Of a DNA stretch of 64,000 nucleotides, positions 21,617 through 31,975 are shown piece after piece. The DNA is from Adiantum capillus-veneris. Its lineage: Eukaryota > Streptophyta > Polypodiopsida > Polypodiales > Pteridaceae. Each line of letters starts with the position of its first letter. Positions within the stretch are counted from its first letter, which is position 1. The DNA lies in contig CM043967.1 of NCBI GenBank assembly GCA_014529385.2, forward strand, positions 127,881,182-127,945,181, read 5' to 3'. Under the pieces are notes generated by a model. It was not told the origin of the DNA and made no database searches. It saw nothing but the letters and a program-made list of their open reading frames with translations. Both the position numbers and the translations under genes were made by a program.

Positions 21617-21832
21617 CTCCATGTAATTTCGGTCCTCAAGTGTTGTCAATAGCTTAATTTCTCTCTCTTGTGAAGTATTGTTCATGCATATCTAACTAGG
21701 CGTTATGATTTTTGTTTCTCTCTCCACCCAAGCACTCTTGTTATGCTCATTAGGAAACTATTCTAATGAAATTCTCACTATGTTCATGCTATTTTCCTCT
21801 ACACACAAGCTACTAGGCAATTAAATGTTACA
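21479..21832 (+). repeat. LTR-B: truncated 5' LTR of element H
   Basis: It matches about 20025-20360 of LTR-A (shared AAGGAACACAAAG, TGTCTCTCTTCAT or similar, and the TCTCTCTCT region). It ends TTACA one base before a primer site at 21834. The 5' two thirds of the LTR are missing. It holds a 33-G run at 21584-21616 where LTR-A has only GGAAGGGGGA. Confidence 0.65.
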
Positions 21833-21833
21833 T

Positions 21834-21846
21834 TGGTATCAGGAGC
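21834..21846 (+). promoter_or_regulatory. H primer-binding site
   Basis: TGGTATCAGGAGC lies immediately inside LTR-B and matches the initiator tRNA-Met site with one inserted G. Confidence 0.75.
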
Positions 21847-22250
21847 ACAAGGTTTCTCTTTTCTTGCTCAAGAAGGGAGGTCTTCAAGCTAGCTATAAAT
21901 GGTTGTTATTATTAATTGCAATTGAGTAAGTAGAATATGTATTTTTCAGCCTTGCAGTGCACCTGCCTTCATGCAGATAACGAGGCATCACCATCGAGAG
22001 CTATGGTCTTAACAGTGGATTCCTACGGAGGTTGCCTACGGCTTAACCATTATTGAGCTATTAGAAGCTTGCCACGATCCGGCGCTGTTTTGGTGTTGAA
22101 CAACCCTCTCTTCTATTCCTTGCAATTAATGGTATTCAAGCCACAGGTACAGTAGCTTGAGTTCTTTTTATAAAGGGGTAAAGAGGAGTAGCAACTACGG
22201 CTTGAAGTGCCAAATTACACCTAGAAATATTACACCTAAAAATTGTTAGA

Positions 22251-22890
22251 ATGGCTAGCAATAGTAAAGAGAGTGAAATTCATGTTGATAGCTTTGATTT
22301 TTCTGAGCAGGCTACTAATGATGCCCCTATGCTTGTTAACTACCTTGTTTCTAGGATTCAACAAGCCATGTGCAATCCATCCCTCCAAAGTGAAGTGCAA
22401 CGCCAACTTCATGCTCATGGGATTCTCCAAACTCCCCACCATGACAATAGAGTACGTAGGAAGTCTCCTTGCGAGACTCCCAAAAGAGGCCTCTCTCCGA
22501 TTCCGGAAGAAGAAAAGGATCCATATGAAAAGCTTAAAAAAATTGCTTCTTGATGATGCATCTCCTTCTCAAAGGAGAACTCAAGATCCCCCATCAAAGG
22601 AACGAGAAAGAAGTGAGTCTCCTGCCAACTCGGCGGAGATGGCTCCACGAAGACGGCGGGTAAAACACTCTCCATCACCTCCTTAACGGAGAAGAGAATT
22701 GCACACTTCTCCACACTGTAATACAAAGAGGGATGACAAAAAACAAGAGAAGACAAAGGAAAGAAAGAGGACACCCTTTTCTCGATCTTCTTCATCCTCT
22801 TCCTCTTATCAAAGTGATGATGCAGAAAAAGAAGATCAAGGTAAGAAAAAAGCAAGAAAGAGGTCACCCTTTGCTCCATCTTCCTCAAAG
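22251..22890 (+). pseudogene. H gag, N-terminal part (split by B)
   Basis: The ATG at 22251 opens 100 codons (MASNSKESEIHVDSFDF..., LVNYLVSRIQQAM, ILQTPHHDNRVRRKSP). After a frameshift near 22540 the chain becomes rich in Ser, Arg, Lys and Glu (RRRRVKHSPSPP, KRTPFSRSSSSSSSYQSDD, KKARKRSPFAPSSS), like an SR domain. Gag continues at 41616 on the other side of element B. The TSD base string CAAAG is present at both break points. Confidence 0.7.
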
Positions 22891-23160
22891 TGTTAAGCCT
22901 AGGAATTTTGGGATGTTTTACCTTAGTGGAAGTTCGAATGTTACTTTTGTACTTTTGGGATTCCAAGGGGTGTTTTTGGGAAAAGGGCATTGCCCATTAG
23001 TCTTATCGAAGTATGTAACTGCCGATCACTATCTTCTTGAGAATGTGAAAGCAAAAGTTATGGCGGATTTAGTCTGTTGTAAGTTTCTGTGTTCTGTTCC
23101 AGTTCCAGTTCCATTTTGATTTCTGCATTTTGTCTATTCTGAATGTCTGTGCCTTAAACA
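22891..23160 (+). repeat. B 5' LTR
   Basis: It is a near-identical direct repeat of 41345-41615 (270 against 271 bases), with TG...CA ends. It is short relative to the 8 kb interior. Confidence 0.92.
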
Positions 23161-23162
23161 CT

Positions 23163-23180
23163 TGGCGATCACGGTGTAAG
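23163..23180 (+). promoter_or_regulatory. B candidate primer-binding site
   Basis: TGGCGATCACGG starts two bases after the LTR end, the usual place. I could not assign the tRNA. Confidence 0.5.
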
Positions 23181-23282
23181 TGTGATGTAGCATGGACGGA
23201 TTCAAGTTTCTCTCGTAGGAGCGAATGCTGTGGCAGTGTAAGGTTTATTTGAATGGAGGGAGGATGTTCAGAATAGTGTGAG

Positions 23283-25144
23283 TTGGTATGGGTGGTTGGC
23301 TGCATTCTCGAGGAAGCGGAAGAGGATACATTCCCGTATTGGACAAGGTTAGTTGTTGCTAGGCGGTTTCGGCAGTTGTATGGGCGAGATGGTCAGCGTT
23401 CGGAACTGCAGGGAATTTTGGATTATAGTGGGATGCACCGAGTTTCTATAGGGGAAGATTCAGATGATACTGTGGAGGATTTGAATGGCGTAGAGGATTA
23501 TCTAAGTGATAGATGGGAAGAGGAAGTAGCGAATGAAGAACAAGATATATTTCCATGGATGTTGGCGGTTGCAGTTGTTCAACATGCATTAGTGGTGAGA
23601 AGGAGATTGATTTTTTATCCGTTGGGAAGTACCAGTGCAGGAAATCTTGTACAACCAGGTGGACCTACAAATATGGCGGCGGCTAGGCAGGATATGCGCG
23701 TCAAATTCCGGAACTTTTCGGGAAAGTCGAAAGAAGACCCCGATTGCCACATATCTCAATACGAGACAAGATGGCAGGCCAGAGGATTTGCCGGAGTGTA
23801 CGATGCCTAGGCTAAGATGCGCCAATTTGAGGCTACATTGGATGGGAAGGCTATGCAGTGGTTCAGTAATTTTCCAGCAGGTCATTTTGCTGATTATGAT
23901 GGTTTGAAAGAAAAATTTTTGAACATGTTCAGAAAGGAAAAGACTCCACATGATGTATTGACCAAGCTTAGGGAAGTGAAACAAAGGAAAATGTTTATTG
24001 AGGATTATGCACAAAAGTTTAACCAATATGTGAGAAGGTTGGCTGCTCAAGAAAGGCCAAGTGATGAAATGCTTGCTGAATATTTTTTGAATGGATTAAG
24101 GAAGGAATTGAAGAATGCTATTGCTGGAGTTGATGTTGTAGGTGGATTACAAGCATTAGTGGAAACAGCTCAAAGGGCAGAGAAAAGGTTTGGGGTCCCT
24201 CATGGCAAAGCAGCCAAGAGGTCATCTAAAGAAAAGAAGAAAAGTAGGTCGAAGAAAAATAAGAGGTCAGATAATTCGGATTCGGATAGCAATTTGGATT
24301 CGGAAACTGATACTGATTCAGCTACAGAAACAGATTCTGATAGTGAAGAGGATTCCAGTGAGGATTCGGATTTAGAAGTAGACGAGGATAAGAAGAAGAA
24401 AAGCAAGAAGAAGTCGAAGAAAAAGTCTAAAGAGAAAGAGGATAGAGTGGAAAAATTGGTAGCAAAGAAATTGAAGAAGTTGGGAGTGCAGAAAGTTGTG
24501 GAAGAAAAAAACTCATTTTGTGAAATTTGTGTTAAGGATGGGCATTGGACAAAGGAATGTTGGTTTAATCCGAATTTCAGGGGTGTTGTACTAGAAAGGA
24601 TTCAGCAGAAGATACAACAGGACCTCACAGTCATGGGGTGTTTCCAGAGACAGGAGGAAGGCAAAGGATGTTTAATAATCAAGGGTGGCAGAGGCAACAA
24701 CCGTATTCAGGGTGGAGACCACAATTTAATCAGGGAGAACCACCATTTAGAGGAAATTTCAATTCGAGAGGAGGACCGAGATTTGGAGGATGGCAGAATT
24801 CAAGACCCCCGTGGGGGGGAAATTGGGATCAGTAGCAACGGTGGTAGAATTGGCAGCCACAACCACAATGATGGAATCAACCGGTTTGGAATTATCAAGG
24901 GGGGAATCAGCAACAACCAAGAGGGCAAGTGCCGCAATTGCCAGCACCACCAACACAGTCAGCTCAAGCAAACAAAGAGCCTGGAAGTAGTTTGATAGTA
25001 GTAGAATCGTTTCAGGATCAAGGGGTGAATGAAGTCGCTATGGATTGTCAGCCGGAATGTGATTGTTCCAAATGTTTGCAAGAGGAAGTAGATGTATTAG
25101 TGACAACAAGGTCAAAAGCAAGGTTGAAACCTCCACTGGACTAG
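23283..25144 (+). pseudogene. B gag with charged linker and zinc knuckle
   Basis: One frame runs 23283-24995, interrupted by a single TAG at 23808. The capsid-like part includes YETRWQARGF, LDGKAMQWFSNFPAGHF and EKFLNMFRKEKTP. From 24220 to 24460 a highly charged segment follows: Lys/Ser blocks, then alternating Asp/Ser/Glu/Thr, then KKKSKKKSKKKSKEK. A zinc knuckle CEICVKDGHWTKEC lies at about 24520-24561. Near 24630 the real frame shifts to a Gly/Asn/Gln/Trp-rich tail (NNQGWQRQQPYSGWRP, RPPWGGNWDQ). The first ATG at the frame start is uncertain because alternative starts are possible; MAAARQDMRVKFRNF near 23673 could be the functional start. Confidence 0.75.
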
Positions 25145-25444
25145 GAGGAGTAGAAGGAGATTTGGGATGAAGTAGCTAACGATTTTATGGAAAAGGATAA
25201 ACAGTAGAGCAAGCTTAAATCGAAGGATAAAGGAGTAAAATTGGAGGAGAAGGAAAGATAAAGGATGGGTGCCTTGTTTGAAGAGTTAGCTAATTCCTCT
25301 ATACATTTTACCTTGGATCAATTGTTGTCATTAGTTCTAATTTTCAGAGATAGACTCTATACAATGATGCAAAGGACAAAGACTATTCTGAGTATGAAGG
25401 AGGTGCAATAGACAGTTCAGAGTTGTCAGATTAGCCCGGAGGAT

Positions 25445-25777
25445 GTGGATTTTTCAGTACCAACACTGTCATTGGAATTTAATAACCGCAATTTTTCCGA
25501 TGTTCTATTGGATGGGGGATCAGGGGTCAACATACTTTCGAAATTGGAATTTCTAAGGATGCAAGATGTCAGGTTGGAACCATCTCTATTTCAAGTGCAT
25601 ATGGATGATCAGAGCAGAGTTCAACCAGTGGAGATGTTAAGGAGGCAAGGAATTATTATTCATGGGTTGCAGTTTATGGTAAACTTTGTAGTCATCAGGA
25701 TGAAGGATTCAGAAAATACCTATTCTATCTTGTTGGGGAGGCCATGGTTTCACACGGCTAAGCTAAAACAGGATTGA
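25445..25777 (+). pseudogene. B aspartic protease
   Basis: VLLDGGSGVNILSKLEFLRM contains the retropepsin active-site Asp (D-G-G-S-G). The C-terminal half shows YSILLGRPWFHTAKL, the conserved ILGRPW motif. It lies in the same frame as the gag tail, separated from it by several stops between 25144 and 25410, so it was probably made as gag-pro. Confidence 0.8.
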
Positions 25778-27620
25778 GAAAAAATGAAGTGACGGTTAAG
25801 AAAGGAAGGAGAGAAGATACATTACCAATGGGGCCGAAGAAGGAATTGTCAAAAGAGATGAAGCCAATGTTGGCACAAGCAATTAACGTGTCTGAAGGAT
25901 TGGAGGATGATGAAGAAGCATATTTCCTAGAAGCAAATCCAACAATTGTTCCGGTATTTGAGGTAGATGTGGAGCGGATCATTGACAAATATGCAAAAAA
26001 AGAGAACAGTTTGGGAATTGATCAGTTTGCAGGGGAATACAGATGGTGTGAAATTTTGAAGAGAAGAAAATCCAAGAGGAAACTGTGATTGAGGATTCAG
26101 AATTGGAGCCTAAGGAGGCAATTCAGAGAGCGGAAGCTTTGTATGATAAGATGATAAAGAAAGTTTCTCGAGTTAAGGAGGATGATTTACACAATCTGAA
26201 TTTGGGGACGGAGGATCATCCAAAGATGGTAAGAGTTAGTGTTCAGTTGGAAGAAGGCTTCAAGAAGGACTTGAAGGAATTACTGTTGGAGTATATTGAT
26301 GTCTTTGCATGGGATTATTCTGATATGAAAGGCATGGATCCTCAAGTGTATAAGCATCATATAAATTTGAAAACAGATGCTGTTCTAGTGATTCAACAAA
26401 GATATAGGATGAATCCAAATTATGCCAAGCAAGTGAAGAGGAATTGGATAAATTGCTGAATGTAGGGTTTAAAGTGCCAGTGGATCAGGCCGAATGGTTG
26501 TCATCAATTGTAGTGGTACCCAAGAAGTCGGGGAAATTAAGGGTTTGTGTGGATTAGAGAAAATTGAATGCAGCAACAATTGCAGATCCATTTCCATTGC
26601 CTTTTATTGATTTAGTTATGGATGATGTAGCGGGACATGAGATGCACACTTTTCTTGACGGATTTTCAGGGTACAATCAAATACCAATGGCTGAGGAGGA
26701 TATTGAAAAACTACTTTTATCACAAAATGGGGAGCTTTTGCATATACAATGATGAGCTTTGGATTGAAGAATGGACCACCATCGTTTTTGAAGGAAACTT
26801 TTAAAACCTTTGAGCCACATTTGACAGATTTTATGAGGATTTTTATGGATGATTTTTTAGTTTTTGGGGAATAAGTCAGGCATCTAGAATATTTGAGGAA
26901 GTGTTTTGAAAGATGTAGGATGTTTCGGATGTCACTTAATCTCCAGAAGTGTGCAATAGCAGTACAGAAGGGAAAATTGTTGGGACATATCATCTCTCAA
27001 GAAGGAATGTTGATTGATGGAGACAAGATTAGTGCCATTCAAAAAGCTGGAGCTCTGGAAAAATTGAAGGCAGTGATGCGGTTTGTTGGATAGATCAAAT
27101 GGAATGGTAGGTATTTACGGTATTTGGCAGATGTGAATGCACCACTTAGTTATTTGACTAAGAAGGAAGTGGAGTTTGTTTGGGGAGAAGCTCAAGAGAA
27201 GGCTTTTCAGATTATCAAAAAGATGTTGGTAGTTTCACCTATACTTCAACCACCAAATTGGGAATTTCCATTTCATGTGTATGTTGATGCTTCCGACATT
27301 GCAGTAGGAGCTGTTTTAATGCAGGAGAAGATTAAGGGATGGTTCAGAACTTTGGAAAATTTCGACATTATCTGCTAGGGAATAAAGTGGTTTTTCATGT
27401 GGATCATCAGGCTTTATTGTTTCTGGTAATGAAGCAAGAACTGCAAGGCAGATTAGCAAGGTGGATGCTCATGTTGCAAGAATTTGATTACATAGTTGTT
27501 CATACTCCAAGAACTCAGCATGCAGTGGAGGATTACCTCAGCAGATTGGAACATAAGGAGAAATTACCAGGAGTATCAGACAAATTGCCTGATGCGGATT
27601 TGTTCCGAGTGAAAGGATAG
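25778..27620 (+). pseudogene. B reverse transcriptase and RNase H
   Basis: A linker (25774-26459) ends in the FAWDYSDMKGMDP motif that precedes gypsy reverse transcriptase. Polymerase motifs follow: GFKVPVDQAEWLSS, VVVPKKSGKLRVCVD, DPFPLPFIDLVMD, LDGFSGYNQIPMAEED, then after a frameshift MSFGLKNGPPSF and the active site FMDDFLVFG, then LNLQKCAIAVQKGKLLGH. RNase H has YVDASDIAVGAVL and HVDHQALLF, and ends PRTQHAVEDYLSR. Stops are at about 26555 and 26874 and frameshifts near 26735 and 27340. The DD pair is intact. Confidence 0.85.
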
Positions 27621-27779
27621 TTTTTTGACAATTGGTATGATCAGATGGTTCAGTTTCTGACAGATGGAGTTTTACCTTCGACAATGTCTCCGGATCAAAG
27701 GAAGAAGTTTGCATTGAGGAGAAGACCATTTCTAATTATAGCTGAAGCATTATATAGAAGAGGAGTAGATCAGATTATA

Positions 27780-28868
27780 TGACGATGTGTTCCGGATGAA
27801 GAGAATAAAGCAGTGTTGCAGGAGGCACATTGGGGATCAGCTGGAGGACATTTCTCAAGGGAAATTATAGGTCAAAAAATTTTACAAGCTAGACTTTGGT
27901 GGCCTTTGTTATTGAAGCATGCACATAGTATTGCCAAGGAATGTGTTCAATGTCAAAAGATGGGGCAGCCTACACAAGGGGATAGGATGCAGGATCATCC
28001 AATATTTCCATTAGAACCATTTCAGAAGTGGGGAATGGATTTTGTAGGCCCAATAAAACCATGGGCAAAGAGGATAGGTTCCATATATATTCTTGATGCA
28101 ACAGATTATGCTACCAAATGGGTGAAAGCAATGGCTATGAGAGATAATAAAGCAGCAAGTGTGGCAAGGTTTCTATATAAAAACATTATGACAAGATTTG
28201 GATATTCTATTGAGTTGGTGTCGGATCAGGGAACACACGTTTTGAATTCTATGATTCAGGAGTTGATATCCAGACATATGATTTTGCATAAGAAATCTAC
28301 TCCATATCATCCGCAAGCAAATGGGCAGGTAGAAAGCTCTAATAAAGTGCTGGTGAGAATTTTGAACAAGATTGTGTCGGAAAATAAATCGGATTGGGAT
28401 GAAAAGTTGGATTCAACACTATGGGCTTTTCGGAAAGCTTTTAAGGTGGCGACTGGAATGACACCTTTCAAATTGGTCTCTAGGATAGAAGTTGTGGTGC
28501 CTATGGAATATGTAATTCCAAGCTTGAGGTTTTCAGTTCAGCATAAGTTAAGTCCAAAGAAATCAATTTCTTATAGACAGAAGGAACTGCTTAAATTGGA
28601 AGAGGATAGAATTCAGAGTGCCTATTTGGTGGAAATTGGGCAAAAGAGGAGACAAGCATGGATGTCTAGGCAGGTGAAATTTGAAAATTTTCAGAAAGGG
28701 GATTGGGTGATGTTATATAATTCTAAATTGGGACCACATCCAGGTAAGTTAAAGCTGAGATATTTGGGACCTTATCAGATTGAATCAGAATAGGGTCAAG
28801 GAACATTTTTGTTGAAAGATGTTTTTGGAACAAAGATTCTGAAACGAGTGAATGGATTCATATTGAAG
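27780..28868 (+). pseudogene. B integrase
   Basis: A 326-codon frame (27813-28793) contains the zinc domain (HWGSAGGHF, CVQCQK), the catalytic core (Asp in GMDFVGPI, Asp in LVSDQGTHV, Glu in PQANGQVESSNK) and a C-terminal domain with GDWVMLYNSKLGPHPGKLKLRYLGPYQ, the GPY motif. A TAG at 28791 interrupts just after this motif. The same frame continues with FLLKDVFGTKILKRVNG, the end of the domain. All three catalytic acids are present. No chromodomain is seen. Confidence 0.85.
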
Positions 28869-29435
28869 AAATTTTATGGAAAGGTGCCTGAGGTTCCTAA
28901 GTGGATGGTCAATAAGGCTGAGGATATTGGCAGTAAATTGTTAACAGTTGGTGTTCTGGGAGTTGCAGTGGAATGTTCAGAGGCAGAATTGGCAATTTGT
29001 CCTAGCAATTCAAAACTTGTAAAGGGATCTGGAATTTGGAATTTGGATTGCGGACTGGAAGTCGTAATTCGGAATGTCGGATTTGAGCAAAAGGGTACAG
29101 AGGTACTAATAAGTAGGGGTACTCATTTTAAGGCAAAAAATTTGCTTAGTGTTGATGTGACTCACTTAAGGACAAATATTTTTTGGGCGAATCCTGCCCG
29201 AATCGAGGAAAAAATTCATCATCATAAGAGTAAGGTGGTGAGAAGAGTTGGGGATCACATACAAGTGTGTGAACGTCGCAGTTTAGTGACTGTTAAGTCG
29301 GGCAAGAAGGGCAAAATGTTTTTTGAGAATATTAAGGACAAGCTAATGGCGGGTATGCAAGATGATGCGTCAGAAGTGATGCCGAATACCAGGTCGATGA
29401 AGATGGCGATGGAGGAGCTATTCAAAGCGCGGTAA
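28869..29435 (+). pseudogene. B integrase C-terminal extension of unknown function
   Basis: The integrase frame stays open for about 190 further codons after the GPY region. No motif is recognised. The part RGTHFKAKNLLSVDVTHLRTNIFWANPARIEE is followed by a basic segment ending in TAA at 29433. It could be a long integrase tail or a separate small protein. Confidence 0.45.
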
Positions 29436-29803
29436 CAGGAAGAGCATATCAAAGTGGAAAGCGATGAGACTGAGTCTCTGAGTGATCAGGGCAGTGTGGA
29501 GATGGTGGTGGTAGCGTTTGACCCTAATGAGGCGGAAACCCAGGTATGGCTCAAGTGTATAGGTCTTTATGAATTTGCATGTCTACCTTGGGATACATGG
29601 GAGAGAATGAATTCGCTGAGCAGCAGTGGAATATGATAAAGGAGAGTGATGAAATGATTACAGCGGATGTGCGCTTGACACCAAAGTTGGTGTCCAAAGT
29701 CTTCAAGGTTCCCTGTCTAACTGTGCCGGCTAAGACGAGGAAGCTGACCGATTCCCAGATGAAAGGGGAATTTGGAAATCCAGTAGGAATGAAGGCATAC
29801 TAC
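29436..29803 (+). pseudogene. B extra gene after integrase, 5' part (split by A3)
   Basis: The region starts directly after the integrase stop: an acidic lead (VESDETESLSDQGSVE), then VVVAFDPNEAETQVWLKC and, after a probable frameshift near 29590, a part ending FGNPVGMKAYY. At this point A3 is inserted. The frame continues in phase at 39831 once A3 and one copy of CTAC are removed. Together the two parts give about 600 codons. See the 3' part for what can be said of the product. Confidence 0.6.
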
Positions 29804-29940
29804 TGAGAGCGGATTTTTTGAGATGGGGCTCAACTCAAGGCTCCCACCAGACAACCACTCCGTGAGACCCTACACACGCATATTTCTTAGGGGCACCACC
29901 CTCTTTTATGGAGAAAGAACGAAACCAAAACAAACCATAT

Positions 29941-29943
<3 letters not shown>

Positions 29944-29985
<42 letters not shown>
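29944..29985. repeat. CA microsatellite in A3 left LTR
   Basis: About 21 CA repeats are present. The same site in the other LTRs carries shorter runs (about 37973-38002, 55999-56031, 63962-63982). Confidence 0.9.
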
Positions 29986-29989
<4 letters not shown>

Positions 29990-30723
29990 CTTCCTTATGT
30001 GCTTCAACACAAAATGCCCTTCAACCATTCAACACACACTCCTTAAGCAATCCCTTTGAACACTGCACAAACTCACATGCAAAGATTGACCTTCACCATA
30101 TTAGTGCTCATATACTTCTAAGAAAAGCAAGCACAAAACCTCAAAATTCAAAACACCATAATGCACAAATACTTGACAACTCCTTTCCTTTCCCAAAAGA
30201 AGAGACTACTTACACACATAAGGCGGCATGCATAGAGAGCTCTTCTCCATCTATGCAGCCCCAAGACTTACTTACACACAACATAAGGAGAGAAGCCAAG
30301 CAAATAGACACCATGGTGCACAAAAAACTTTCTCAACAAACAAGCAACCCAATGAGAACAAAATATGAGAAGCTGCCAAGATATGCTTACCAATTTTACA
30401 TGCGTTTAGAGCAAAAGTGTGACGACGACACTCCAATTGCAACAATTTGTTGATCAAACCATGAGATAGATCATTGAACTTGATATCCTTGCTCTCATAT
30501 AGAATCTACAATCCTTATTTAGGGATGAGATGGTAAGAGAAATGTTTGCAAGAGAATGGTAGCAATAGCATATTGACACTCTCTCTATGGTGCTGCTTAT
30601 GATAGCGAGCTTAGGAAATGGATAGGGAGAAAAGAGGAGAGAGATATTAGGGATTCCCTAACCTTAGAGGAGCTTATTTGCAGCAATGGAGTAGGTGTGT
30701 GTATTTTTGTGCTTGCCAAAGGG

Positions 30724-30734
30724 CCTTTTTATAG
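30724..30734 (-). promoter_or_regulatory. Probable TATA box of A3 left LTR
   Basis: The minus strand reads CTATAAAAAGG. The same string occurs in the other A3 LTR (38737-38747) and in A4 (56767-56777). It would place U3 at about 1.1 kb and the transcript start some 30 bases further on the minus strand. Confidence 0.5.
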
Positions 30735-31818
30735 TTGTACAAGACCTTGGGTTAGGTTAAACTTGACTAGGGTAGGTAATTAACCATAGTTAGGTTCCCT
30801 TTTGACCATTCCTTCAATTATTCAAATATGGGACTTATTTTTTCATTAAAAATAGACTTTTAAGTCGTGGAGGATCCATAACGGTTGATAATGTATGTGG
30901 GCCCCACCATGATGTCCCTCCAGTGGCTCCTACAGAGTGTCCCCATCCTGTTTGTTGTGTCTCTGGAAGCATCTTGAGCCGACCCCTCCACATGCAAGTG
31001 GTTTTTAACTCCCCATTGGTATTTTAGACTGTTGGAGAAGTCAAGAAAACTTTTCACCTTTGTGGTTTACCTGATTGTAACTTTGACCTGCAGTAACAGT
31101 GTCCGTAGCACCTTGTTTTCACCATAAGTTTCAGCCTGTAACTCAGAATTGGGTGCTGTAAAAGGCAAAGTTGACCTTCTCAAAGTGTTTAAGCTGATTT
31201 TGGAGTGTTCCTCAAGTATACCCACTAGATAAGGCGTTCAAGATGCATCAAAAACACCTTATGAACCAAGTCTCCTTGTAGGGGGCCCTTTAGCATGCAT
31301 CCAAGGTGTAGCATGCTTTTTTCAAAAGAGAATCCACCTTAAACAAGTGATGTAGGCTCCAATAAAGTTTGATTTATTGGGGATATACATTATATTTAAG
31401 ATTTGTTGACCAACACAAGTAAATGATCCAAGAGTTGGGTCACATAGTGGTGAAGAAGCAAAGGCCTACAAGGTTGACCCTACCCTTGAGAGAAGATGGG
31501 TAAGATAAGTGCCCATAAATTATTTATTTACAAATTATGGGATGTACATAGCTATTTAATTAGTAAAGGTAATTAGTTAAAAGAATATGCAGTAAAAAAA
31601 CTAGGAGAGTAGAATTAAGTTTACCATTTACATTTAGCATGAAGAGAGAAATATGATGTAAATACATAAAGATCTAAGAAGGGTAAGGTGTTTGTATGGA
31701 AAAAAGCTATTACAGAAAGAGAGAATGAACACTAGGTTAAAACTTTGATAAAAAATATATACATTTGAGTAGAAATGTAGTGCAAATGCAAGGTTACCAT
31801 TTAACGCTACTCATATTA

Positions 31819-31830
31819 GCCCTCCCCCTT
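31819..31830 (-). promoter_or_regulatory. A3 polypurine tract
   Basis: The minus strand reads AAGGGGGAGGGC five bases before the 3' LTR. It is the primer for plus-strand cDNA synthesis. Confidence 0.8.
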
Positions 31831-31975
31831 CATCTAGGATCATTCATGCTCCTAGATGAAACAAAAGAGTTTTTTTCCTTTTTTTGTTTGTTTTTCTCTT
31901 TTTTTTTCTTATTTTTCCAAAAAAAGAAGGAGTGATATGGACTCTTTTACTCCATTAGACCTGCTTTTCATTACC

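Larger units (their letters stand above)
29804..31813 (-). repeat. A3 3' LTR (left copy)
   Basis: It is nearly identical to 37833-39826 and to the A4 LTR 55866-57857. The length difference from its partner is mainly a longer CA run (29944-29985). A TATA-like CTATAAAAAGG lies on the minus strand at 30724-30734. Confidence 0.93.

Noticed and set aside
29908-30453. Plus-strand 181-codon frame with a Thr-His repeat inside an A3 LTR
   Set aside because: It runs through the CA microsatellite and LTR DNA, and the same frame is broken or altered in the other LTR copies (37852-38465, 55670-56495). Not a gene.
31860-31925. T-rich run right of the A3 polypurine tract as a poly(A) tail of a LINE or SINE on the minus strand
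   Set aside because: The same run follows the polypurine tract in A4 (57910-57960), so it is part of the element's 3' untranslated region.
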